Shown here: in pieces, positions 49,173 to 59,600 of the stretch | Numbering within the stretch: the stretch's first letter is position 1 | Layout of the letters: the number at the start of each line of letters is the position of its first letter | DNA from: Chrysomallon squamiferum | Taxonomy: Eukaryota; Mollusca; Gastropoda; Neomphalida; Peltospiridae | Direction: 5' to 3' | DNA: 60,000 nucleotides | Assembly: GCA_012295275.1 (NCBI GenBank) | Contig: CM022671.1 | Span: 20,526,822 to 20,586,821 of the forward strand | Notes under the pieces: model-generated | Seen by the model: only the letters and a program-made list of their open reading frames with translations | Databases searched by the model: none | Told to the model about the DNA's origin: nothing | Program-made: the position numbers and the translations under genes

Positions 49173-51179
49173 GAGCTATAGATGTGCTTTCTATTACCAT
49201 TCTGAACATAAATCATTGTCCTGCTATTAAACTGTTAGTGGAGAGATAAAATATTTATGAGTGTGTTTCTTTTGTTATTTAAAAAAAAAAAAATTTTAAC
49301 ATGTTCTTTATGTGGCATTTTGACAGGCAGTGAAGTTATATACTATTGTTATATTTAATTTTATTTGTGTCTGTTATTTGTAATGTTGTGAAGAGAAATT
49401 TATTTTCAGTGATTGGATCTGAAAACTATGCTAACCATGATTTATATTTTTAAATTTTTGGGGGTTACTTCTTTGCCTTTTTCCTATAATTATTTTATTT
49501 TCAATTCTTAATGTTAATTAATTTTTTTCTTTTATTTTAAAATTTTATTTGCAGTTCTACATAGAAATTTATGTGGGTTATGTTTTTCCTTTTCTTTATT
49601 TAAATTGATGATATTCTGTGCCACTTATTCCCCAACAAATTAATATGTATTAAAACACTTTTGTTAATTAAAGGGTGTAACTGAAATTTAGATATTTTGC
49701 ATTCTTTTGTGTGATTTTTTTGGTAATAGATAAATAAATAAAATGAAAAAAAACAACAACACACAAATAAACTAAAAACAAAAATCATGTGTGAAAAAAG
49801 TTAACATCTACAGTTAAGAAAAAAAAAAAAAAATAATAATAAATAAATAAATAAATAAAAATAAAATAGATATTTATAACACTTATATATCTGTTACGTT
49901 CATTACATCTATTATAATAGATTCACTCATGACATACAGTTGATATATTAATATGGTGTTGGTGTATACAATTAAAATAAATACCATCTAGTACTTAGTA
50001 AGAAATTCAAGATAAGTACAAATACTGTTAAATTATTCATGCGGTCTTTTATGTAACAGTCATACAGATAACATTTCATATTTCCTATAAGGTTTTATGA
50101 TATTTGGTTTATTATAGATAAATGGGGTTTTGTTCAATGTGATTCCATTTGTATAAATGAATATTGTTTGAATTTATGATGTTTGAGGTACAAACATACA
50201 TTTTGAATTTTTTTTTTTTTTTTTTTATTGTGAGCAGTCTTTGGTGCTGATAAAGTGCAATATGCATGCATAGAGGATGAAAATATTATTTTTATTTTAT
50301 TTTGTGTACAAAAAGGTTTTATATATACATGAAGTATATTTAGACCATTTGTTCACTTTAAGTTATTCTGTTTAAAGACATCACAGGGATATTTTTATGT
50401 GCTAGAGTCAGCATATATGCATTTATTTTATGCTCACTTGAAAATGATGCTAAACAGTTGTGTTTTTATTAAACACTGTTGTGGAATATATATATATTTT
50501 TTTAATTAAGGTTCATTAAATATGTCTTTATTTATTTATTTGTTGTTGCTATAATTATTTATATTATTATTGTGATCACCATCATCATTATTTTTTATAT
50601 TATTATTATAATTCCTATGGTTTTGAGTTTTTAATTTAGCAAATAAAATTAAGTTTTGAATTTTTTTTTAAAAATAATTACATATGATTATAGTAATTTG
50701 AATGTTTTTATTTAATTCTGAAGATCCAGTTAAAACTAAAAGAGTCCTTTCATATACTTTTTACTTATAAAAAAATATTTATATATCAGTATTTTTAAAA
50801 ATACAATGCATTTTAAGATTTTAAATCTTACTTTTATGTATATTTTATTTATTATGCATTTTATAGCTCAGTTTTAAAAAAAGAATATAAATAACTAATA
50901 TTTATCTTAATTTTGTTTTATTTTTTTAAAATTTAAAAAAAGTAATATTAGCAACAACAATAAAAATTAAATAAATAAATAAATGAAAAAAAAAAAAAAA
51001 AAATACATTCAAAAGTTAAAATCTAATAAATACAATTTGTTTTAAATTTAAAATCCTTTTCTTTCTTTCTTTCATTCTCTTTATTTATTTATTTATTTAT
51101 TTATTTATTTGTGCTAAGATTGCTGTTTATCAGAAAACTAAGCTACAAAAAGTAGAATAAAGTGATCAGTTGTGAGAAA

Positions 51180-51300
51180 AGCTCTTTAATGAGAAGCACT
51201 CCGACTGACGTCTCTTCATATGCTTGGTCTGGCTGTCAATGATGATGTATGTCTCGTTTTGACAGGACAATTAAATTTTAGACATTCACCTCTTTGCTAA
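51180..51300. other. Balanced island with TALE-homeodomain-like sites
   Basis: The segment has tgacgtc, ctgtcaatgatg (one mismatch from a PBX-MEIS composite site in reverse) and ttgacagga (MEIS core TGACAG). It is a candidate regulatory element, by motif only. Confidence 0.25.
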
Positions 51301-51304
51301 TACC

Positions 51305-52095
51305 ATGCCAAACCATTGGCAATATGAGTGTGGACTTCTGTCCCAATGTTATGTTATTAAAATGTTTTTGAAAATCTCCACTTTGTTTTTGCAGAAAAAT
51401 CAGCATCAATATATTTTGGGTTTCGTTTTTATTTTATTAAAATATTTTGGAAAACAGCTACAAATTTATCAGATTCCTGGAACAATGTATCTTAATTAAA
51501 ATTATTGGGAAACCTTTGTGATGTTTTTGTTTAATCAACAGCAGAGTAAGTGGATTTCTTCATATTTGTTTTCTTCTACATTGATAAGCCAATAGTAGTT
51601 TATTAGGTTCCTCAACCAATGTGACTTTATCTAAATATTTAAAAACTCTTGGTAAACCACAACACATCTGCTTTTCCTAACTATGAGCAATGTGTAAGGT
51701 TCATACACCAATTTATTATAATGCTTGGTAAACCACATCACAATGTGTGTGGTTCGTACATCAATGATACTTTATTAAATATTTCATAAATTACCTCACT
51801 TTTCCCTACCACCAGTAATAAATAGTAGTATATATACTCCATCTATTTTGTAAACCACATCTACTTTTCCTTACAACCAGTAGTGTATAAGGTTCCTTCA
51901 TCAATGCTGTTTTATTAAAACACTTTGTAAACTACACCACAATTACTTTTCCCAACCACCAGCAATGTGTATGGTCCATATTCCAATGCTACTTTATCAG
52001 AAAGTTCCTGCACCAACATTACTTTATTAAAATGATTGGTAAACCACTGGCAGTGCTTAGGGTTCATACACCAATGTTGCTTTATTAAAATGTTA
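51305..52095 (+). repeat. Degenerate tandem array, 70-80 bp units, about 9 copies
   Basis: Recurrent words are ggtaaaccac, cttttcc-aaccaccagcaat, ggttcatacaccaatg and ctttattaaaatg, from about 51305 with the clearest copies after 51648. All units are diverged. Small open frames inside it are not credited. Confidence 0.8.
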
Positions 52096-52280
52096 AGAAA
52101 TTGATTTATGAGGCATGTATTTTCACTGAGCAACTTTTTGAATCACATTAAATTGACTGGTTGACAGGTCTTAAAATATTGCTTGTTGCATCAATAAGGA
52201 AGCGGTCATGTTTATTAATAATGTAAATGTTAATGGCAGAACAGAGTAATTTTTTTTTTTAAAATTTTTAAACTTTTTCA

Positions 52281-52345
52281 GACTTGTTCAATGGTAAAGT
52301 GCCCTCCTCAAAGGGAGAAGGTCACAAGATGAGTCTTTCTCAGTA
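52281..52345 (+). mobile_element. tRNA-like SINE head remnant
   Basis: cttgttcaatggtaaagtgc aligns with a tRNA D-arm. A CCCT/AGGG stem around a six-base loop stands at the anticodon-arm position, and gaaggtcacaagatgagtc stands at the variable loop and TpsiC arm with normal tRNA spacing. The B-box is degenerate and the acceptor stem is absent, so it is read as a decayed SINE promoter region. Confidence 0.5.
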
Positions 52346-53159
52346 CACCAATTAGACTGTTTCCCATTTCTGCAAGTGCCATATAACTGGGATTTCAGAA
52401 TGTCGTGATCTTTGCTTTTTCTATATTTGGAGAAATGCCTGTAAAAAATATTCTTTGTTAAAGCAGTGACAGCAAGTGCTGTTATTATTTTTTTAACCAG
52501 TCTATTTATTTCATTCAAAATGATGAGATTGATAATTGTCAGTATAAAAATATCTTGGTGTATCTTTAAAGAAAATTTGTTTTTAGTTGTTCTCTACTCC
52601 CTTCCTTCATTCATTCATGCATCCTTTAGTCAGTTCCCAGCTGGTAATTTATTATGGACAATGGTATAAATTTAAATACCAATGGAAAGGTTTTTGCAAA
52701 AGATCCTATACTGCTAATTTGTAAGTGTACTGCTTGGAGTGTAGAAAAAGGTTTCTTCTCTGACATAATCAGTTTAAGAAGACCTGACACTTAACAGGAT
52801 TAATATTATGACATTCTGACATACAGTTAAGTAATCATTTTAATTAATTTCTGAGATCTTCAAAAACAAAATGGTTCTCGTTAGCAGCCATGAAATGTAT
52901 TATTGACATGAAAAATTTCCTAATAATCAATAAGAATAGCCCAAGAATTGGTGGCTGCACCAGGCAAGACTGAAAGAACTGTAGCTATCCTCTTTCATTT
53001 CGTAAATTGTACCAAGAACATCTGACATCTGATTTTTGTTAATATTTGAATGAGTTGAGGAAGGGGTCTTTCATTAAACAAACCTTCATGTATCATATCC
53101 CATCATCTTCATGGTATAGGGCTAGTCTTCTGTTGGGGAGTAAATATTTGATTTAGAAG

Positions 53160-53430
53160 TGCGAGTGTTAAGTCATAGATATGGCATGAGTTCATTTTGT
53201 ATATGGCACTTATTTAGCAAGAGTTATATTCAGCATGGCACAGATAAGGCATTTGTTCTTGTTACATATGGCACATATTTGGCATGTGTTAATATTGTTA
53301 TTTTTGACACATGATGTGGCTTGTGTTCATATTGTTAAAGATGGCACACTAGGCATATGTTCATCTGTATGGCACAAATTTGGCATGTCTTCATGTTGTA
53401 TATGGCACAGATTTGACTTGTGTTCATACT
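53160..53430 (+). repeat. Degenerate tandem repeat of about 40 bp
   Basis: Six or seven copies of atggcacatatttggcatg plus tgttcatattgtta words. An open frame at 53235-53438 reads through the repeat and is not credited. Confidence 0.8.
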
Positions 53431-53654
53431 TAATATAACTCAGTCTGAAAAACATGTCCAAACTATTACCTTTGACACTAACTGTTATACTTTTCCCATT
53501 GTTCAGTATGTCAAAGCCTTTCCTTTAAAAATCCTACAGTACACTTTGCTGCTTTGAAAAAAGATGTTGTTACAGTGTTAAAGTGTACAGCTCACTGTCT
53601 GAGAAAAAAGAATCTAAATACACTTTTTATACTGCCAGATGAATGATAAATTTA

Positions 53655-53696
<42 letters not shown>

Positions 53697-53722
53697 TATT
53701 ATTATTATTATTATTATTATTA
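53655..53722. repeat. (AAT)n(ATT)n self-complementary microsatellite
   Basis: About 13 AAT units are followed directly by about 9 ATT units, making a near-perfect inverted repeat able to fold into a long hairpin. Confidence 0.93.
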
Positions 53723-53999
53723 TCATCGTCATTATCATCATTATTATTTTATTACCTGGATTAAAAATTATTAGCCAGTCTTTGAAAATAATTAAGTTTG
53801 AAAATGAAATTTAAAGTTCAGAGAATGTATCAAATTTTTTATATTTTATTTTGTGAGATCATAAAAATGAGAACATAATGCAAAAGAAAACTAACATCTA
53901 AATAAAGCATAAGCAAGTTGCAATATCCAAAATTCTTCATAGATTTTAATAACACTATTATTGCTATCGTGGTTGTTCTTATTAGTATTGTTATTTTTA

Positions 54000-54245
54000 G
54001 CATAATGTTGTCTTTGTTAATAGTTAGTACTACAACTACTATTATTAGTATTGTTGTCATTGTTGTTATTATTATAGTTATTATTATTTTTTATTTTGTT
54101 GTTCTCATCATTGTTACTAATATTAGTAACAGTAGTAGAAGTAGCCACAGAATTGATACTGTTATGATTGTTGTTGGGATTGTTATTACTACTACTACTA
54201 TTACTATTACGGTTATTTGTTGTTTTTATTGTTATGTTTAATTTT
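54000..54245 (+). repeat. Degenerate (ATT)/(ACT) trinucleotide tract before exon C
   Basis: Mixed ATT, GTT and ACT triplets run up to about 40 nt before the exon C acceptor. The tract is open in the same frame as exon C from an ATG at 54168 (MLLGLLLLLL...), which could mislead gene prediction. Confidence 0.85.
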
Positions 54246-54288
54246 ATTATTATTTTTCACCCAGATATAAATATATTCCATATTTCAG

Positions 54289-54651
54289 ATGATCAAAGGA
54301 AAGACAGTGTGATCCAACAAGAAAGTCCACCAGAAAAAGCCAAAGACCAAAAGACAGTAAAACCATCTTGGCCCACTAAAAGGGACATGGCTCAAAGGGT
54401 CAGACGGATTGGGCGGGTGAGGCAGTCCATTGGTCATTCTCCAGCTCTGCCCAAAACTCCCATGAAGGAAGTGGACAGTGATGATGAAGAAGAACGATCT
54501 GGAAAGAAGGATTTAACCAATCTTGCAGATCTGCCCTGGCACCATGCTCAGTTGTACCGTCTCTATGGTGAAAGTGCAGATTATTTCATCCATCCAAAAT
54601 TGGAACTCAAAGGTCTGAAAGTTCCCATCTGTGATATAAAACCTAACACAT
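54289..54651 (+). CDS. Exon C of the unidentified gene (363 nt, phase 1 to 1)
   Basis: This is the largest and clearest exon: 120 complete codons between catatttcag and acat|gtgagt. It begins DDQRKDSVIQQESPPEKAK. A basic stretch TKRDMAQRVRRIGRVRQS follows, then Pro-directed Ser/Thr sites (HSPALPKTP) and an acidic cluster VDSDDEEERS that suits casein kinase 2. The last third is more globular: LADLPWHHAQLYRLYGESAD, then HPKLELKGLKVPICDIKPNT. GC content and codon variety are well above the flanking introns. The first half reads as a disordered, phosphorylatable linker with an NLS-like basic run, and the end as the start of a folded domain continued in exon D. I recognise no family. Confidence 0.95.
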
Positions 54652-55199
54652 GTGAGTGATTGATTTTTTTTCACAAATATTATTTTCTGTTTGTATTTTA
54701 TTTTATTTTATTTTATTTTATTTTGTTTTAAAATGTAAGTGGTATTTTATTTTTTTACTGTTTTTCATTTTTTTGGTGTTTTTTTATTATATTTTAAATT
54801 TTATTTTATTTTGTTTTGCTTTTATTTCATTTCACTTTATTTTGTTTTCTTTCCTTTTTTTAAATATTGGATTGAATTTCATTCTTATTTATTTATTTAT
54901 TTACTTTTTTAATTACTTTTTTTTAATTTCAAAAAATGTTAAAAAGGTAATCAACCTTCATTTTGTTTTCCCAGTTGATATGATTTTATTTTCACAGTTA
55001 TTTTTTCTTCACCCCACTTTTGGAATCAGTGTTTCATTTCGGTCATTAACTCACTTTTATTTATTCATTCAGTTATATTCTACCTTTCCCTTATTTTCTT
55101 ATTAATGAGGTCCATTTCCCTTTTGTTAAAATGTTCCGTTTCAGGAATGGGAAACAGTCTAATTGATGTACTGAGAAAGACCAATCTTGTGACCTTCTC

Positions 55200-55440
55200 C
55201 ATTAAAGAATTTCTGTTACCACTGGCTCACGTTTGTTCTTACCCAGCTGTTATAATCTTCCTTTCTCATGAGAAAACTTCTTTCCCCTTTTCTTCATGTA
55301 ATGTCTTCCTTTCTCACTGAAGAATTCTTTCTTCTCATGTCTTCTTTTGTCATTAAAGAGCTCCTTTCCCCTTTTTGTTAAATTCTTCCTTTCTCATTAA
55401 AGAATTCCTCATCCCTTTTGCCAGTATTTTCTCCATCCAT
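55200..55440 (+). repeat. Degenerate cctttctcattaaagaattc repeat
   Basis: Five or so copies of a pyrimidine-rich 50-60 bp unit carrying cttcctttctca and taaagaattc words. Confidence 0.6.
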
Positions 55441-55489
55441 GCAACACTTCTCTGTTGCATCCAGCACTTAAGTTGTTTGTATTTGCTCA

Positions 55490-55800
55490 TTCTTGCAGCT
55501 TTATGACAGGCTGTCTTGAGCATCTGACCATGAAAGCATCATGGTTGATTTGGCATTAAGGCTCTAACTAATTATAATATTACTGTGTAACATTTTCCAA
55601 TTCTGACCGCGGTAATATCTCGTCTGCATTCTCCTATCAGGCCTCAATTTCTAGAGTCTTTTCTATATAATCCTGTTCTGATGTTAAGTCTCATTTATCA
55701 GTCCTGTCAGCTTAATGTCTATCATCAAAGGTCAAGAAGGGTAACTCTGTTTATCATCATTGACCAGGGTCAAGATTTATCCCTGCTGCTTCACTGTGAA
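55490..55800. promoter_or_regulatory. Balanced island with TCF and nuclear-receptor-like sites
   Basis: Non-repetitive. At 55724-55734 atcaaaggtca combines a TCF/LEF-type word with an AGGTCA half site. At 55761-55772 tgaccagggtca is an everted pair of half sites one base apart. There are also ccgcggt and gata-type words. It is a candidate intronic enhancer by motif only. Confidence 0.25.
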
Positions 55801-57539
55801 AAGAAATACTGTGCTCCAAACCACATGCTCTGAATTTGTATTCACTCCTGTTTTGATAATGTTTGAAGATTCTAAAGTAATTCGTCAATTTCGTAAGATA
55901 AAATATTAACATTACATCAAAAATTAATAAAAGCAAAATAATGAAAAAGAATTTATTACATTCATATAGACACTCACAGAATTTTTTTTCTTTTTTATTA
56001 TTTTTATCTCAAAATTTAAAAAAAATAATAAAAAAAATGGAGGGAAAAAAAGAGTAATGTTTATTTTCTGCCATGTTTTTTATTTTATTATCAAACCACA
56101 GTGGAGCTCTGCTTCCCATCTTCTACATTGACGTCTTATGTTATTCTTCAGTTCATTCCTTCATTCACTATTCACCATTTTCCTCTCCCTTTACCAGAGC
56201 ACTCTATCATTTACACCCCTCCTCATCTCCACCCATGACAGTGAAAAATTTCTTGGCTAAAACCATCTTATTGCTTGTTCAGCATTATTTGAAAATAAAG
56301 CATATTGTAAGCCACGTGACTCTTACACAAGTCCACAGTATCATTAAATCATGTCGAACTTGACAGGCGATAATAAAAAAAGACTTTAAAAAAAAAGAAA
56401 GAAAAATGAATCTGTTCCGAGAGATTGAAAAGTTGTTTGAAAGATTGTTGCTTTCTATTGATTTGAGACGCATTTCAATTATCCCAGCTTCTGCTGACAA
56501 TACGCTTGCCATACGATTATAAAATTTCATGCATTACGAGACGGATTGAAAAAGAATTAGTTTCTGCTTCGACTGAAAACAGTGAGGCAAGGGGAATGTG
56601 TATTGATTCCTCAAACCACAATTTCCATAATCATAATACAATGCACTTGCTTATTTCACCAGATTACTGTTTTGGTTATTGTTTTTTTTTCTTTTTTTTT
56701 TTTTCTCTTTATCATTATTATTTTTAAATTATTTTCTTACTGCTTTTAATGCAAATTTCTATAACTCATTTTGTTTTGGTGCTTTTTTTCATCTTCTTCT
56801 TCTTTTTATTATTATTTTAAATTTTTATATATTGCTAATAAACTGATTTAGATGACAGACTGATATGTTCACAGAAATGATTTTTTAAAAAGAGGCAATA
56901 AAACAGGACATGTTTATTAATTAGCATTTCTCTGTAATGGACAGTAAGGGCAGTTTTGAGGATAATTAATGATTCTTAAATATATATGGAAGGCCTGTTA
57001 ATTTTGAAAAATTCATTGATTAATTACTATTCTGTTTTTGTTTTCTGAATAAAGAAACATTACAAGCAAAATAATATATTTTTGATATATTTATTAATAA
57101 ATGTTTTAAAGTAGATATTTAATTTATTTATTTAACTAAGTATTAATATATTTACATAGCACCATTTAATAAATTTATTTCACTAAGTATTAAGCACTTT
57201 TATTTAACTATACATAAATATATTTATTTAACTTTAGTCAAAAAATGTGTGTTTAATTTACAGTCAAGTTTTTTCCTCATGATATTAAGTACAAGAGTTA
57301 AAAAAAAAAAATTTCCTAAAATAAAAACACACACTCTTCATGTATGGCTGATCACATTTTTAAGCTTGAGTTGGCTCATGGAGTAGCCGTTTAATTTTAT
57401 GGTAAAAAGGCAATATTTTCTGCTGCATGAATTTTTCTTTCATTTTAGCATTGTTAAATAAACTGTTTTTGAAAATATGCAAGCTTTCATGTTAAAGTCT
57501 TTACAGCAAAGTAGCAGTTAAGATTCTTACTTTTAAAGT

Positions 57540-57542
<3 letters not shown>

Positions 57543-57586
<44 letters not shown>
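57543..57586 (+). repeat. (GT)n microsatellite
   Basis: A perfect GT run of about 22 units. Confidence 0.96.
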
Positions 57587-57587
<1 letters not shown>

Positions 57588-58058
57588 TTGGCTAAAATTT
57601 GTATAAAATGTCTGTAATAATAATGATGTCAGTTTTTTAAATTTTCATTTATTATTCATTGCTGATAATAATATTTTATATGTATTTTTATGGGTTAAAG
57701 ATAGATATAAAAATGAATAAATAAATAATAACAAGGGTAATAATAACACTTATATAAACACTTTAAAAATATTAATATAATATTTATTGAAAATTTTGTT
57801 ATTTACAATGAAGTATTTCCAATGATTTTGTTAGCTAGACGTGTTTGTTTTGTTAAAACCCTTTGCCTGATGCATTTGTCATTTCTATTGTATATTGCAT
57901 GTATGGAAAACATCGCATACCAATAAATCAAACAAACTGTTTGTATTTTAAAACACGTGTTCATGATGTTGCCTAGTAGTTTGTCTAAAGCTTACATAGT
58001 AAACTTCAAGTGCTCATCCTTGTTTGTGAGATTCTGCTTTAATTTTTGTGAATGTTGA

Positions 58059-58061
<3 letters not shown>

Positions 58062-58147
<86 letters not shown>
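58062..58147 (+). repeat. (AG)n microsatellite
   Basis: The longest GA-type run in the window, with 43 uninterrupted AG units. It is 0.5 kb before exon D. Confidence 0.96.
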
Positions 58148-58150
<3 letters not shown>

Positions 58151-58484
58151 TTATTTAGATGAAGAAAGAGGGAGTGAAAGAGAGTGAGTAAACAAGAATT
58201 TATGAAGAAATTGATTTAAATTAGATAAAGGATGGCTTTTCTAAATGATACAGTTTCATTGTTGCAAATAATATTCACATGCAGTGTATTTAATGTGGGT
58301 TAATATTTCAAGAATTATTATTGAAGTAAATTTTTGATTTTATAAAGCAAAAAATAAACAAATAAAAAAAAAAAAAGGTTAGTAATAATAAATACAATTT
58401 TGTTTTAAATTATTATTTCATTCCAAATGCATTGGAAGTTAGAAACAGCATATAAAGAAAAGAAATTTAAGAATTTAAATTTTA

Positions 58485-58620
58485 ATAATAATAATAAGAC
58501 TACTACTACTCCTACTAAATATTATTATTATTATAATAATGGTAACAACAACAATAATGACAACAACAGCAATAATAATAATAACAATAACAGTAATAAT
58601 ATATTATGTCAATGTAATTA
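58485..58620 (+). repeat. AAT/ACT/AAC trinucleotide tract before exon D
   Basis: Mixed triplets up to about 20 nt before the exon D acceptor. Asn/Thr-rich open frames across it are artefacts. Confidence 0.88.
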
Positions 58621-58641
58621 TAATAAATAATTATCTTTCAG

Positions 58642-58736
58642 GTCACATTGGAGCTGAGGAATTGTGGGAGAAACTAAGATTAAAATCAAAAGAGAAACTA
58701 CTCAGTGAAGATCAGAGATTTCCACAAGAACTGAAG
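58642..58736 (+). CDS. Exon D of the unidentified gene (95 nt, phase 1 to 0)
   Basis: The acceptor is attatctttcag and the donor ctgaag|gtaaaa. The split codon from exon C (T + GT) makes Cys, then come HIGAEELWEKLRLKSKEKL and LSEDQRFPQELK. The segment is charged and probably helical, with an amphipathic AEELWEKLRLKSKEKLL run continuing the globular region at the end of exon C. Phase 0 at its end leaves the reading frame open into a downstream exon outside the window. Directly after the donor lies an in-frame ACT-repeat tract, so a retained intron would translate for another 127 residues. No family is recognised. Confidence 0.93.
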
Positions 58737-58741
58737 GTAAA

Positions 58742-58790
<49 letters not shown>

Positions 58791-58975
58791 GTCCTTCTTT
58801 CAGTAGTATTGCTACTACTGAGACTGCTGATGATGATGATGCTAGTACTACTACTACTACTACTACTGATGTTGATGCTGATGCTGATGCTAGTAGTACT
58901 GCTTCTGCTACTACTACTAATACAAAATAATAATAATATTATTATAATTGCTGCTACTGCTACTACTACTTCTAA
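58742..58975 (+). repeat. Degenerate (ACT)/(ATG)/(CTG) trinucleotide tract after exon D
   Basis: The tract begins six bases after the donor. Triplets shift from ACT to ACC, ATG, CTG and AAT, all in the exon D frame without a stop. Confidence 0.9.
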
Positions 58976-59095
58976 TACAGGTTGTACCTCTTTAATTCAA
59001 CATTCCATACTTTGGCACGGTTTGAACCTGTCACCATTAATTTGTGGATCTGCCACCAGTGCGATGCCGCCAGTGTTTACTTACACTCCACCCCA
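58976..59095 (-). mobile_element. SINE-like element, minus orientation
   Basis: Read on the minus strand, tggtggcagatccac (A-box-like) is followed by a perfect B-box core ggttcaaacc (59019-59028 on the + strand). The segment ends in tacaacctgta at 58976, followed by trinucleotide repeats. The terminal 25 bp match the + strand end at 59384-59408 at 23 of 25 positions. B-box, shared 3' end and simple-repeat tail together point to a tRNA-derived SINE. Confidence 0.5.
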
Positions 59096-59383
59096 GTGTT
59101 TGGCAGTCCATTCCTCTTAATTTCATATATATATATAACACCACGAAGACCCTGCTGATATAACCTGACCTGGGTTTTATACTACATGAAACAATAAACA
59201 TAAAAACCTTATTTAGAAGTGTTAATGGTTATATTATTTCCCATTTTAAGGTTGGTTAACCTTTGAGAATACAGCGGTGTGTATGAATACATATGAGGTT
59301 CCCTTTGCTGTCTTATTCACCTGACATAATCTTGGTAACCTTTTTACTTTTACATGTGTTGATGTGGCCACATCCCGAAGTTG

Positions 59384-59600
<217 letters not shown>

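Larger units (their letters stand above)
43842..54288 (+). other. 10.4-kb intron between exons B and C
   Basis: It begins gtattt and ends catatttcag. It contains the (CT)n block at 43930, tandem arrays at 45005, 46030, 51305 and 53160, tRNA-like SINE heads at 47543 and 52281, a candidate exon at 48420, balanced islands at 44230 and 51180, and microsatellites. Unlisted parts (for example 49170-51170, 52420-53150) are AT-rich with short poly-A/T and TTTA runs. Confidence 0.8.
54652..58641 (+). other. 4.0-kb intron between exons C and D
   Basis: It begins gtgagt and ends ttatctttcag. T-rich (TTTTA)n at 54695-54900 comes first, then a degenerate cctttctcattaaag repeat, a balanced island at 55490-55800, (GT)n at 57543, (AG)n at 58062 and trinucleotide tracts up to the exon D acceptor. 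I see no further exon. Phe-rich open frames at 54656-55105 are composition artefacts. Confidence 0.8.

Noticed and set aside
52281-52345. Functional tRNA gene
   Set aside because: No acceptor-stem pairing and a degenerate TpsiC arm. It fits a SINE remnant better.
58979-59120. Next coding exon after exon D, starting at the ctaatacag acceptor
   Set aside because: Phase 0 entry gives a stop after four codons. The segment is better explained as a minus-strand SINE-like element with an inverted partner at 59384.
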